In this document: one piece after another, positions 11,166-21,320 of the stretch
Layout: every line of letters begins with the position of its first letter
How positions within the stretch are numbered: the first letter of the stretch is position 1
Origin: Morinoia aosen
Taxonomy: Eukaryota; Arthropoda; Malacostraca; Amphipoda; Talitridae
DNA length: 64,000 bases
Reading direction: 5' to 3'
Assembly (NCBI GenBank): GCA_030386875.1
Contig: CM059568.1
Span: 25,228,120-25,292,119, forward strand
Program-made: the position numbers and the translations under genes
Notes under the pieces: model-generated
Told to the model about the DNA's origin: nothing
What the model saw: only the letters and a program-made list of their open reading frames with translations
Databases searched by the model: none

Positions 11166-13745
11166 TGCTGCAGGTCTATAGAGATGCAAAATGACGTGAC
11201 ACATTTACTCTAAATTCTTTTACAGTTTTAGAGTTTTTGATATGCTGGGGAAGCTTGTTCCACAAAAAAACTCCAGAAACTGAGAGAGCTTTTTGTCCCA
11301 CGTTAGATGAACGGTAACTGACTAAAACATCATCTTCCGATTTGGTTTTTTGTTTGGGATATTAGATGGAAAAAATTTTACCACCTCTGCATTACTTTGG
11401 GGGAGGTACAGAGAGGAGAACACTCGTCGAGCTTTTTGGATCATGAATCTGTTCGGTATTGGGATCCAGTCGAGTTTTCTTAAAAGAGGGGTGACATGAT
11501 CGTATTTATTGAAATTTCCTTTGCACACCACTTTGGCGGCGAAGTTTAGACATTTTTGCAACTCTTTCTGACGATATTGAGGTAAATTTCCCCACACAAG
11601 ACTGCAGTAGTCCAGGCGCGATAAAACTAAAGACTGAATCACTAACAATCTAGATTTTTCGTCAAGTGTGTTCTTAATGCGATGAAAGAACATTAAGGTT
11701 CCGTTTATTTTGTTGCACATTGTTTCGACGTGTGAATTGAAAGTCATATTTTTGTCAAACCAAACACCCAGATTTTTTACCGTCTCTACTGGTTCAATTG
11801 TATCGTCTCTAAATGTTAGCTTGAATGGTGGTAAATTTTTAGTCGCATTCTGTGACCCAAAAATAATGCATTGCGTTTTACTTGCGTTAAGTTTGAGGCC
11901 ATTATGGTCATACTACAATTTAAGGTTTCTCAGAAGGTTTTCAGCGTTGGCTTGTGTTTCTTTTAAATCTGCTGTTGAGCTTGTCATGGCAACTTGTACG
12001 TCGTCAGCATACATTGAGATATTTGTGTTTGCCGGCATGGTGGGGAAATCATTGATGAAGATTGGAAATAAGAGCGGGCCGATGATTGAACCTTGAGGAA
12101 CGCCAAAATTGTTTGGTATGAATGATGACATTTTGTTATTCAAGCACACTGCATGAGAGCGGTTTAGTAGGTAGCTTTCAAACCATTGAGTGTCAATTCT
12201 GAGGTTTGAAATTTTTTGTAGAAGTTTCTTATGCTCAACACTGTCGAAAGCTTTGGAGAGATCAAGCAATAGTAGGGGAGTTAATTTTTTTTGGTCAATA
12301 TCATTGTAAATTTTTTCTGTTATGTTTAACAGGGCGTCCTGAGTACTGGTATTCCTTCTGTAAGCATATAGATTGCGATGCGGTAGATGTGACTCGTCTA
12401 TGTAAGACGAGAGCTGGTTTTTTATTACTTTTTCTAATATTTTGGACATAACAGGCAGGAGACTGATTGGTCTGTAGTTTGACGCTATGTCGATATCACC
12501 AGATTTATGTAATGGCTTAATAATGGATAATTTCCATTGGTCGGGAAACTTGTTTGTGGCTGTAGATGTATTTATTATCAAACGAATGAGGGGTGCTGTG
12601 ACAGGGAAGCTGTCTTTTATTTGTTGGAGGCTTATGCCATCATGTCCAGTCGCTTTGGTATTCTTTAGTGAGTATAAGATTTTTCGTAACTCTATGACGC
12701 TAACCGGCTTTGGTCTCCATTTGTTTCTACTATTTGGGGATGATACATCGCTCGGATTTGCTCCTGTAGATGTGTCTGAAACTGTCCTGGATACTTCATT
12801 GAAAACATCTTCGCCAACTTTTGAGAAGAAAGTATTAAAGTCATTAGCCATTTTTGAGGGGTTGTCGAAAGTGCTTTTGCACTCCGAGTTTTTATACTGA
12901 GCAACTTCTCTAATGATTTCCCAAGTTCTTTTTGGGTTTTGTTTTGCCGCCAAGAGTTCTTTGTGGAAGTAGTCCCGTTTTGCTTCCTTAACTTTTCTTC
13001 GTAGGATCTTCTCATGATCTTTATATAATTTTAGACGCGTACTGTCTGATTTATTCAGTTTGTACTCACGCTGCAAATTTCTTTTAGCTCTGCTCAACTG
13101 TTTTATCTCATCTGTTATCCATTTAGAAATTCTTGGCTTAACTTTCTTCGTAGTGAAAGGTGCGCATTCGTTAAGAGCCGATACGAAATTTTCGTTGAAA
13201 AGCGAAACTTGTAAATTGACATCATCGGTGTTTTCCATGCCTTGAAATTCACTCCATCTGTCTAATAGCTTTTCTTGAAATATTTCAGGGGAGTAGTGAT
13301 TTTTCATGCGATGTGAAATGTAACTAGATTTCTGTTTCTCTTTTGCAATATTTATTTGGCATTCTACCGAATGGTGATCAGAAAAGGACGGTAAGATTTC
13401 TGTGCTGAGTACTGCTTGGGGATTGTTTGTAATTGCTAGGTCAAGAAGAGTTTTGGAAGCGTTGGTAATTCGCGTTGGTTCTTGGACCATTTGAGAAAGA
13501 TTAAGTCTGTGCAGCATCTTGCTTAGCTTATTGTTTTTATTTGTCAGATCTACGTTAAAATCTCCGAAAACATAGAAAGATTTTTGGCTGCAGAGATTAA
13601 TTTAAACGTATTTTCAATGAAATCTAATGTTGGACGTAGAGATGCTGACGGATGTCTGTAAAGACTGCCGATAATGAAAGACTTGTGTTTGTTTACTTGA
13701 ACATTGAGCCAAACCATTTCTATGTTTTCGCATTTTTCTTTTATC
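11166..13745 (-). pseudogene. LINE ORF2: partial APE endonuclease plus reverse transcriptase
   Basis: The frame opens in the endonuclease (IEMVWLNVQV, SLYRHPSASL). A one-base shift near 13590 leads into the long frame 13517-11913 with FSDHHSVEC, the endonuclease SDHH-type block. The RT follows: LKNTKATGHDGISL, NYRPISLLP, LLLLDLSKAFDS (first catalytic Asp), GVPQGSIIGPLLF and YADD. A TAG stop at about 11913 interrupts it, and the same frame continues with LGVWFDKNMTFNSHV and LSRLDYCSLVWG to 11322. A further shift near 11330 precedes the final WNKLPQHIKNSKTVKEF. The enzyme would nick target DNA and copy its own RNA onto it. It is dead here through at least two shifts and one stop. The domain set fits the CR1/L2 superfamily of LINEs. 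Confidence 0.85.
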
Positions 13746-15084
13746 GGAAATAAGGATGTAGAGTAGGCCGTTGAGGCCGTTGAATGTTATTGAGTGCGTA
13801 ACCGTTTTCATAATCTGGGTAAGTTTGAAATTGAATCGAGTTTAAACCCAGGTTTTTGCAGAAATTCATCGCTTTGTTGAATTCTTTCGCACTGCAAGCA
13901 TTGGCGATATAAATAGTAGAAAGTGCGTACTTCCTTACAATTTGTTGTTTGATTCGAGCAAGGTCTGAGGGAGAGTGGCAGAGACCATCAAAACTTAGTA
14001 TATAATTTTTAAATCTAGGCATGCAATTTATAGCATGGAGAAGGTCGTCGAAGCGCCCAGATGGAACAGTTTTGATCCAGCAAGAGCGATCGATGTCCTT
14101 CCTTCTGATCGTGCTTAGGATATTGTCACCTAGCAGCAGAGTATCGTAAGGTTCTCGACAATTGGAGTCGACTTCACAAGAGATACTAGCAGGTACCGCA
14201 GTTGCAAGGTCATGAGAACTTATATGTGAATTTAAAGCAAAAAGTTGCTCGGTTAAGTTTTGAATGTTTGATACTGTAGAGAAAATCGACGACGGGCTAG
14301 GAGGCTCACGTTGTCTTAGGGATTTATTGAAAAACGCTGCTGTTAGAGACAAATTGTGAATAATTTCATGAATTTTTTGAGAGCTTGTGATTTGAAGCGG
14401 GTGCAAGTAGCCATTTAAAGAAGTAACAGTGTTTTTTCTATTGCTCTGTACTGGAAATTTCATTTTGTTCTCACAGCTTGCGCTCTGGGGTAATTTACTG
14501 CCAGTATCGGTTTGTGCGCGAATATTATCTAACATATAATCTGGAGAATGAGGAGAGTCTACCACGCTTGAAATGTCCTTATTAATAACAACTATTCTGT
14601 CTTGTACCACTGATGAGGATGGCGTTTGTGTCCCCGTCGCTGGCGGACAGTTTGGAGCGTTGTTGTTGACGCAGAGCTGGGGAGCTGGCACGCTGTTATG
14701 CTTGTTCAGATGAGGAGCAGCAGTTGGTTGTGGTGCTGCGGCTGAGACTTCACTGCTTCGAACCTTCAAATGATTGCTGGAGGTTTGGCAGATATGTTTT
14801 CCCTCGTCCTGCGATATTGGTTGCATAGTCTTCACTGACGTTGCTTCGGAAGGTGACACACATTCTCTGACGGAGTTACTGGCAGCGGTTAGCAAGTCTC
14901 CTGCGTTTTGAGCATTAGAATCTTGTGAGCGAGAGGATGTAGGTTTCCTACTTGCAGGCACTTTGCTTGGTAAGGTCGTATTTTTGCCCCTGAAAGAACC
15001 ATTTTTCCGGGATGTTGTGTAGGGCAACATCTGTGCAGAGAACGGCACTTTCCGGCCTGCGTAGCGAGTCTCGTAGTGATGCAT
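13741..15084 (-). CDS. LINE ORF1 protein with degenerate SGNH-hydrolase-like domain
   Basis: One open frame of 447 codons starts at ATG 15084. Residues 1-260 are basic, Ser/Pro-rich and probably disordered. About 235-285 (IIHNLSLTAAF, REPPSPSSIFSTVSN, LTEQLFALNSHISS) match the second LINE ORF1 at 7.3-7.5 kb. About 305-430 form an alpha/beta domain: LLLGDNILSTI, then VPSGRFDDLLHAI, then NYILSFDGL and YALSTIYIANACSA. This follows SGNH/GDSL esterase blocks I to III, but the Ser of G-D-S is Asn and the GxND block is FDG, so esterase activity is doubtful. The C-terminus (RPQRPTLHPYFR) comes from the deletion joint with ORF2. Confidence 0.75.
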   Translation of the reverse strand: MHHYETRYAGRKVPFSAQMLPYTTSRKNGSFRGKNTTLPSKVPASRKPTSSRSQDSNAQNAGDLLTAASNSVRECVSPSEATSVKTMQPISQDEGKHICQTSSNHLKVRSSEVSAAAPQPTAAPHLNKHNSVPAPQLCVNNNAPNCPPATGTQTPSSSVVQDRIVVINKDISSVVDSPHSPDYMLDNIRAQTDTGSKLPQSASCENKMKFPVQSNRKNTVTSLNGYLHPLQITSSQKIHEIIHNLSLTAAFFNKSLRQREPPSPSSIFSTVSNIQNLTEQLFALNSHISSHDLATAVPASISCEVDSNCREPYDTLLLGDNILSTIRRKDIDRSCWIKTVPSGRFDDLLHAINCMPRFKNYILSFDGLCHSPSDLARIKQQIVRKYALSTIYIANACSAKEFNKAMNFCKNLGLNSIQFQTYPDYENGYALNNIQRPQRPTLHPYFR

Positions 15085-15340
15085 TGTGCGTTATATTTGC
15101 ATAGCTATGACTGAATTATGAGAACGATGTAGTTTTTGTATATGTATCGCTGATACTGATTTGCTAAATTTTACCTCGCTCAGCAAGTATTTTATGAAAA
15201 GTGAGGTAAATCCAAGCCGTTCATCGAGGTATTGAAGCTCACAGCTGAGAGAAGAGGGGTTGCCCTTTAATGCTGGAGGACAGAGGCGAGGAACTGGGAG
15301 GCTTGGGGTTGGCCGCGAACAATGACATGCAATTTTGCAT

Positions 15341-16206
15341 TTTGCATTTTGTACGACTAGGTCACAGTCTCTGACACGAGTCGTGATTTTTTTTTCTTTT
15401 TTTGGCCGAGAGTTTCTTCCTATTTGAGGGACGTTTTAATTATTCAACAGAATGAGATCTGGTACAAAATGTGATATGATGATATTGAGGGACAGCACAA
15501 TTTTTAAATTTCAGTTTCATTGATTATAAAGAAAGCGTATCTTAGTATTCAGCCTCATCTTCAGTCTTTTCCTTCGTTCGGATGGGCTTCCTTTCGCTGC
15601 GGTAATTTTGCAGGAAATTTTGCAGGATCAAGAAACACATCGTCAGTAGGATGACTAACGCTTTTAGTGAGAACATATTTGAATTACAAATTCAAGGTTA
15701 GGTGCACTTTTTATAGTATTTTCCCTGGTGATTGTAAATGTTTTTCAACTTCTCGTTCACCCGTTGATCTTACTGGTAGCTCACTTCAAACTTTCTGTGT
15801 ATTTGAACTATTCGGTGTCAGTAGTGAAACGGAGGTACGAAACACAATAATTCTTTCGTGCACATTTGCCGTCTCGGCCACGTAGGAAGTGAACAAAAAC
15901 TTAACTGAGAGGTTTGACATTACCAAAAATTGATCACAAACAAACGTAATTTCTTTGGTTGCTTGAAGCGGAAAAGTCCAGGTTTTACTATGCTCTGAAC
16001 GGTCAGAGGACGGGAGGCAGGTGTACGGGAAAGGGGGGGGGGGACCACGTACTCGGAAGCATTAAAATCAATACAAAGAGTAAAATTGCAGCAGAATCTC
16101 AGTCGAAATCCGATAAAACATTTACAGCCAAACCGCATACATAACCACCACCAAGAGTGGAAATGACAAGGGCTCCCCTCATTTCTCAGTCGCTCACTCA
16201 ACTTAA
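15341..16206. other. No recognised gene; junction region between two LINEs
   Basis: There are T runs near 15390-15410, a GCATTTT triplication near 15335-15350 and a G run at 16028-16037. An open frame from 15959 to 16144 (ending TKSKIAAESQSKSDKTF) is basic and could be remnant LINE coding sequence just upstream of ORF2, but this is too weak to call. Confidence 0.4.
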
Positions 16207-16305
16207 ACTGGCCACAGCCTGCCAATTCAAAGCCAGGAAAACAAGAAATCCCAACAACTTTCGTCTGATAATGCTGAAAGTCAGCCTAAATATGATTCAA
16301 GCCCC

Positions 16306-16800
16306 ATGTACCCACTCGTCAGCACCACCATGGATGAATTAAAACGATCATTGAAAGTGAAGCTGCTTCCTACCATAGCCGATGGGCACTGCCTCTTTCA
16401 TGCAGTAACTCACCAGCTTAAAACACAATCGTCTTCAAAATGGAATTACAATTCCTTAAAAGCAGCAATCAAAAATGAGAGCACTACAAATGAAAACAAA
16501 TATGTTAGTTTCCTTGCCAAGAAAAGCGGTGTTCTACCTAGGCTCATAAGTAAATACATTGACGAAAAACATTTTGATCATGATGCTGGGGACCTAATAC
16601 CACATATCATATCAAAGATCACTGGTAGGAGAATTTTCATCTTCGATGAGCAAGGCGGTGGTATTTGGAAAACAGTAGTCGACCCCTCACCAGAGGTATC
16701 AACTAATAACCATCCGTTGATGCTTCATCGGAAAAATGATCACCACAGTACCCTTGTTGCACAAGACAAAAACATAACTGATATCACATCATCTTTATGA
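16306..16800 (+). CDS. OTU-like cysteine protease domain of the LINE
   Basis: From ATG 16306 this 164-residue part contains KLLPTIADGHCLFHAVTHQL (residues about 19-38). That is the OTU hallmark D-G-x-C-L-F, with Asp25 and Cys28 as the expected catalytic pair. It is followed by helical segments (WNYNSLKAAIKNE, YVSFLAKKSGV), then LIPHIISKITGRRIFIFDE, and finally HRKNDHHSTLVAQ near residues 141-153, where the catalytic His is expected. OTU proteins usually cleave ubiquitin chains. Within a LINE it could protect the ORF proteins from ubiquitin-dependent decay or process the polyprotein; both are inference. The final TGA is in frame with the endonuclease, so this was probably the N-terminus of ORF2. 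Confidence 0.8.
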   Translation: MYPLVSTTMDELKRSLKVKLLPTIADGHCLFHAVTHQLKTQSSSKWNYNSLKAAIKNESTTNENKYVSFLAKKSGVLPRLISKYIDEKHFDHDAGDLIPHIISKITGRRIFIFDEQGGGIWKTVVDPSPEVSTNNHPLMLHRKNDHHSTLVAQDKNITDITSSL

Positions 16801-18353
16801 CAAAATACTGTTGTCCAGTTGAATGGCAGTCTCTCAAATACACCTGATGCTAGACCTGACACTCTGGGCAACAATGATAAGATCAACGAATCCACGAAAT
16901 GGTCCCTACCAAAAAATCACTTTGATACCACAAATAATCGCCATAAAATGAAAAACATCAAAATTAAACATATCAATGCTCGGAGCCTCATTAGCAAGCT
17001 GGATGGCGTTAGAGTAATGTTGGTCACAGAAGACATTGACATTTTATGTGTTTCCGAGACATGGCTTGATTCGCGAACTCAAAGCTCCTTTTTCAATATT
17101 CCCGATTACGTGCTGTACCGTCTTAAAAGTAGCAAAGGTAGTGGATCTTGTATTTTCGTGAAGGAAATGTATCTGTCGTCTTTACTTTTAACAAATGAAG
17201 TGTGCGAGGGCATAGAAATGGTTTGGTTGAAAGTGCAAATAAATAAACGTAAGTCCATCATTACCGGCAGCCTTTACCGGCACCCATCAGCTTCTCTACC
17301 AGCAACAATAGAGTTCGTTGAGAAAATTTTTAAAGAAATTTTAGCTACAAAAAAGTCATTCTTCGCATTCCATGATTTTAATATTGACCTAACGGATGAA
17401 AAAAATCAGCTAAGCAGACTGTTGTACAAACTAAACTTTTCACAAATGATTAAAGAACCGACTCGCGTTACAAGAGAATCAAAAACTCTCCTCGATCTGG
17501 CAATTACAAACAAACCTACGGCAATACTTAATACAGTTATATCACCCTCTGTCGCCGATGACCACTCTGTAGAATGTAAAATTAATATTGCAAAGGAAAG
17601 ACAAAACTTTCGTTTCCTAACTTACCGCCTAAAAAGTCAATATTCACCGGAACTACTTAATGAAAAACTCCTAAACAGGTTCACCGAATTTCAGAGTATG
17701 ATACAACCGTACGATGTGGACATTGAAGTTTCTATCTTCAACGAGAACTTCACAGCAGCTCTCAATGAATGCGCTCCTTATATCACCAAAAAAACTAAAC
17801 CAAAACGCACTCTCTGGATTACCAGCGAAATTAAAGACCTAAGCAGAAAAAAGAAAGTTTCCTTGCGAGAGTATAAAGAAAACAGGTCAAACATTACTTT
17901 ATACAAGAGATATAAAGAACTTGGAAAGATTCTTCGGAAGAAAATCACGCAAGCAAAACAAACTCACTTCCACCAAGAACTATTCATGGCAAAAAATTAT
18001 CCAAAACGTACATGGGAGATCATTAGTGAGGTGGCTAAATATAAAAACTTAGAGCGCAAAAGTGATTTTGAAAATCCTTTTGAAAAAGCCACTGAGTTCA
18101 ACACATTCGTTTCAAAAGTAGGTGCCCAAGCCTTCGAGGAAGTGATTAGAACCAGTCCGAGGAAACTGACAGTTGAAAGTTCATGCCCTACTGCACTTTT
18201 AAAGGCTGGTGCCCTGCGGAAGCCACGTTCTGTCGATTTACCAGAGTTACAAACTATTTTATACGCATTGAAAAACACAAAAGCAGTCGGACATGATGGA
18301 ATCAGCCTCCAATACATAAAATACAGTTTTCAAGTCACAGCACCTGTTTTAAT
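16801..18353 (+). pseudogene. LINE APE endonuclease and truncated reverse transcriptase
   Basis: It continues the OTU frame without shift. Endonuclease blocks by residue (counted from codon 16819): HINARSLISKLDGV about 50-63, DILCVSETWLDS about 74-85 (metal-binding Glu), GSLYRHPSASL about 152, FAFHDFNIDL about 182-191 (Gly of GDFN replaced by His, Asp and Asn kept) and VADDHSVECK about 244-254 (catalytic Asp-His). Then come a Lys-rich connector and KAVGHDGIS at the RT start. After APVLM the sequence becomes unrelated (SGVSFTSLCC). The endonuclease appears largely intact; the RT is lost. Confidence 0.85.
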
Positions 18354-18794
18354 GAGATTATCTGGCGTTTCATTTACTTCCCTTTGCTGTGTCTTGTTTA
18401 CGTAAGTAAGTACATTGTAAGTTCAATAGTTGTGCTGTTGTTTTTTTTTGTAGCAGCTAGTGTTATATTTCTTTTAAATTTTGAGGATAAGGGCATTATG
18501 TTATATCGTTTCAGCGCCTTTATACTCCCAGCTTGTGTTGCGGCTTGTGTTGATACTTCTCGAGCTGAGTACTGTTACTAAATTTGACCAAATTTATTCG
18601 TATTGATCTTTCAATGGTGAAGAAAAACGATCCAATTATGTACCAGTGTATTTCCCAGTTAATAGAATTACCTTTGAGTTTTACACGCATGTGAGGCGGA
18701 TTCTGTGTTTGAAATTAAAAATTTTCTTTTTATCCGCCGGAATATATTTTTTTATTTATAATTGAATACCTATTCGGTTAAAGGGGGGAAGAAA
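18354..18794. other. Unassigned stretch before a short LTR
   Basis: This is T-rich sequence with no gene. It ends in a purine tract (AAAGGGGGGAAGAAA, about 18780-18794) directly before the LTR-like block at 18795, as expected of the last internal bases of an LTR retrotransposon. The breakpoint at 18353, where the LINE is cut, may be the end of that element or a deletion joint. Confidence 0.4.
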
Positions 18795-18955
18795 TGTGCG
18801 AGCGAGCACGCCCCCCTACCCCTGTGCACCTCAGAGGTCTTATAAGCGGTGAGCTCTTTAGGGCCCGCGCATTTGGTCCGTGCTCTACCCTGTACAACAT
18901 CTCTGCCAGTAAACGTCGCAGTTAACCAGCGTATCTCTACCCTTTGGCCTTCACA
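18795..18955 (+). repeat. Short LTR-like block (about 161 bp)
   Basis: It starts TGTGCGAGCG after the purine tract, contains a TATA-like TCTTATAAGCGG and ends GGCCTTCACA. Its right boundary is exact: the next bases, ATCGTGAACCCTCTAAAAAA, are intron 2 of the RING gene, as at 25579 and 63498. Its layout matches the 1986-2138 LTR. No partner LTR was found at the left edge (5846), so this may be a solo or truncated element. Confidence 0.5.
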
Positions 18956-19113
18956 ATCGTGAACCCTCTAAAAAACCGACAAAACTATATAAAATATAAT
19001 CTATCATTGTCATTGATTGCCGCAATAAGAAATGGTGGCATGGAACACCCGGTTCCTAAGTTCCCTGCAGGAAGTCAACACTAAAATAATAAACGTTAGC
19101 AAATTGAACTCAC

Positions 19114-19781
19114 TGCGGCCTGAGGTGAGCGGGGGCGCAGCGGTCGCAGAAGAGATGGCGACAGCTCGAAAGCACGCAGAACTCGTCGTCGTCCTGAATT
19201 GCGGCCTGGCAAACTGCGCAGGTCTTCAGGGTCCCGCAGCCCAGCACCTCCTCCACCGTAGAGCAGGGCGTGATGGGGAGCAGGAGGGGGCTAGTAGCAA
19301 AAGCCCCCTGCAGAATCAAAGGGAAGACCAAGCTGGCGACCAGATTCTGCATGTGGACGGCACTGTAGAAGGCAGTCCTGCCCTGAGGATCGTCAGCCAC
19401 GACGGAGCGCATCTCCTCATACACAGGGTCGAAGAGCAACACGTTGTACAGGAAACAAAAGCGGGCGAGGTCCCTCAGGTGAGCGATGGCGTTGCCGTCA
19501 TAGAGTTGCGTTGAGGTGATGCGCTCCAAGACGAGATTGATGCCTTCCACCACGTCCAAAACATACCACTTCATCGATGGCAGGAGAGGATAAGGAGCAG
19601 TCGGGGTGTAGCAAACATAAATACCATCAGCGCCCTCCAAAACAATGGTCAGCACGGACACCAGGGCTCCCACCTGACGCAGGGACGGACGCGAGAGGGG
19701 GGCGCCCAAGACTCTCCGCAGCTCGCGGAACCACATCGGAGGCACGAGGTGCTGGTGGCTTCGTTGGGCTGTGGCTACGTC
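19114..19781 (-). CDS. RING gene 1, exon 2
   Basis: Exon 2 is bounded by an AG acceptor (TTGTCCACAG before 19781) and a GTGAGT donor after 19114. It encodes about 222 residues, mostly helical with two hydrophobic stretches (LRQVGALVSVLTIVLEGADG and LVASLVFPLILQGAFATS), then six of the eight zinc ligands of the RING. Compared with gene 3 the readable parts are highly alike, which supports recent duplication. Confidence 0.8.
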
Positions 19782-21185
19782 CTGTGGACAAATCGAATTG
19801 TTAACTTAAATCGTTCACAACTTCTAGTTAGTTAAATCCATGATTTGACACAAAATTTTTGAAAGAAAGCGAGAAAAGTATATATTGCTACAGCACAATA
19901 AAAAAAATGAAGTATCAGCATTGAACGAAATTAATTTCGGAATGCAAATATTTCGAAAACATTACCAATGCAAATTAAACATTCAGAGTAACATCTCTAT
20001 ATGACAAGTATTCTCAGAGAAGGCTTTAAGAACAGCTCTTTCTGACTTTTATTCATGCTGAACAGAAAAGTTGCTGGGAAATAAAAAAACTCGAGATAAA
20101 TTTCATATGGGAATTCAAAAAAAAAATATATACAAAAACTATTGTTTCCCAGACTATGACAAATAATCTCATAGGGCATAAGTCACTCTTCATTTCTAAA
20201 GCTGCAGTGGTCAAAAAAATATTAAAGAGTTTTTGTTGAAAGAGGTACGAATTTGTACAAAATTAAAAACACTAACTCACAAAATTAAATTTCAGGTATT
20301 TGAAACATTGTGCAGTTTCCGGTGAGAAATAGATGTCAAAAAATAAGAAAATAAGCCGGAAGCATTAAATACTGACTTCTACATCCGTTAATTTTTGACG
20401 TATGACATCCAAAAAACTACTCCAATGCTGTCAATCACGAAAGTTGATATCGCAGCGCTTAATTTAATAATTCATCCAAACATCATTTGTATTAAATGAC
20501 GCGCAAAATATTGAAAAGATCAATATAGTTAATTCACAATGATCTACTCTTCCCCATTGATGCACACAGAACCAATACAGTCCTGACACCAACACACACA
20601 ACTGATTGAAATGGAATGATCGGGAGCTATGAAAGTTCGAATTGAATTTATTGAATGAATTTACCAGTCAATTTGTCAATGGTTGCGATGTGTCATCAGA
20701 AATAATATCATACTTCCCATAAACAAGAATTAATCACAGAAATTTTTTAGGAATCGCTCAATTGACCGTTTAATTAGTGTTATTAGAAATGTGTACTCGT
20801 TTACTGTTGAATTTTGTATTGTGACGAGGGGACTGTCAAGTGGAAGATTAATCAAAAATTTTCTTAGTTCTATCATGATTATCGGCCACATCAGTAACAA
20901 AAATGCAATCAATTTTCAAACAATAACTACCACATGGTAGCCACTTTTGCTATTAAATTTCCTTGCACAAAAATGTAAAAAAAATTATTTCTATATAAAT
21001 TTCACTTCTTTGGCAGGTTCCCTTTCCGATACTAGTATTACTACCTTTACAGTTATTCTATTTCAAAGCATAATATCGCTGCGTGTCATGAACACTGCTG
21101 TTAATTCAAATGATTGGAATGCTGTATGAGTAATTTTATCTTCTAAAATGAACAACAATCGTCAACAACTGATGGGTGCACTTAC
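19782..21185 (-). other. Intron 1 of RING gene 1
   Basis: A 1.4-kb intron with a GTAAGT donor and a TTGTCCACAG acceptor. It aligns along most of its length with intron 1 of gene 2 (29560-31109). Landmarks shared by both are GGAAGCATTAAATACTGACT / GGAAGCTTTAAATACTGACT and TCAATATAGTTAATTCACAA. No gene or recent insertion is seen. Confidence 0.75.
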
Positions 21186-21320
21186 CATACTCAGGCAGGC
21201 CTCCTCATCTTCACGCGATACAAAATCCAATATGGAATGGTCCACTTCACGGATGAACTCCCAAATCTTCTGCCGGTTCACAGCAGACCAGCCTGCAGCG
21301 GAAGAAGCAGGCTGCTTCAT
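21186..21320 (-). CDS. RING gene 1, exon 1
   Basis: This exon has 45 codons from ATG (21320-21318) to the donor at 21185. The start is chosen because the same ATG position is kept in gene 2, and the frame joins exon 2 in phase 0. The encoded stretch INRQ-like VNRQKIWEFIREVDHS is helical; SREDEEACLSM is acidic. There is no signal peptide. Confidence 0.8.

Larger units (their letters stand above)
11166..15340 (-). mobile_element. CR1/L2-like LINE, minus strand, internally deleted
   Basis: This LINE carries ORF1 (15084 to about 13745) joined directly to the middle of the endonuclease of ORF2 (about 13745 to 11166). The end of ORF1 and the beginning of ORF2 are missing. The 3' end falls in the diverged tandem repeats right after the ORF2 stop, so no 3' UTR or tail is seen. 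The 5' end is not defined; sequence from 15085 to about 15340 may be its leader. It is the same broad family as the LINE parts at 6.7-8.1 kb and 16.2-18.35 kb. Confidence 0.75.
16207..18353 (+). pseudogene. LINE ORF2: OTU-type protease, APE endonuclease and start of reverse transcriptase
   Basis: A single reading frame is open from 16207 (after TAA at 16204) to about 18405, interrupted only by one TGA at 16798-16800. Order of parts: a linker; an OTU-like cysteine protease domain (16306-16800); a linker; an APE endonuclease (about 16960-17600); a helical connector; and the first RT block (LKNTKAVGHDGISLQYIK near 18270-18320). The sequence then leaves the family at about 18353, before the catalytic Asp residues of the RT. 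The downstream part closely parallels ORF2 at 11.2-13.7 kb (for example KEPTRVTRESKTLLDLAITN against QEPTRITNASKTLLDLAITN). A 3' loss in a LINE is the opposite of the usual 5' truncation and points to later rearrangement. Confidence 0.8.
19114..21320 (-). pseudogene. RING-finger gene 1 (exons 1 and 2 intact, exon 3 lost)
   Basis: Exon 1 (21320-21186, 45 codons, MKQPASSAAGWSAVNRQ to EEACLSM) ends in a GTAAGT donor. Exon 2 (19781-19114, 668 bases) starts after a CACAG acceptor in the same phase. It encodes a helical region without recognisable domain (for example WFRELRRVLG, MKWYVLDVVEGINLVLERIT, LARFCFLYNVLLFDP), then the RING start: CAVC, 16 residues, CRHLFCDRC, HLRP. It ends CA/GTGAGT, so the last codon is split. 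RING-HC proteins usually act as E3 ubiquitin ligases; substrate and compartment are unknown. The two remaining ligands should come from exon 3, which is reduced to 33 bases at 5813-5845, so a complete RING cannot be made. No stop or shift was seen in exons 1 and 2. Confidence 0.8.

Noticed and set aside
19032..19514. Plus-strand open frame of 160 codons over RING gene 1 exon 2
   Set aside because: It is the antisense shadow of exon 2; the minus frame has the RING motif, splice sites and paralogs.
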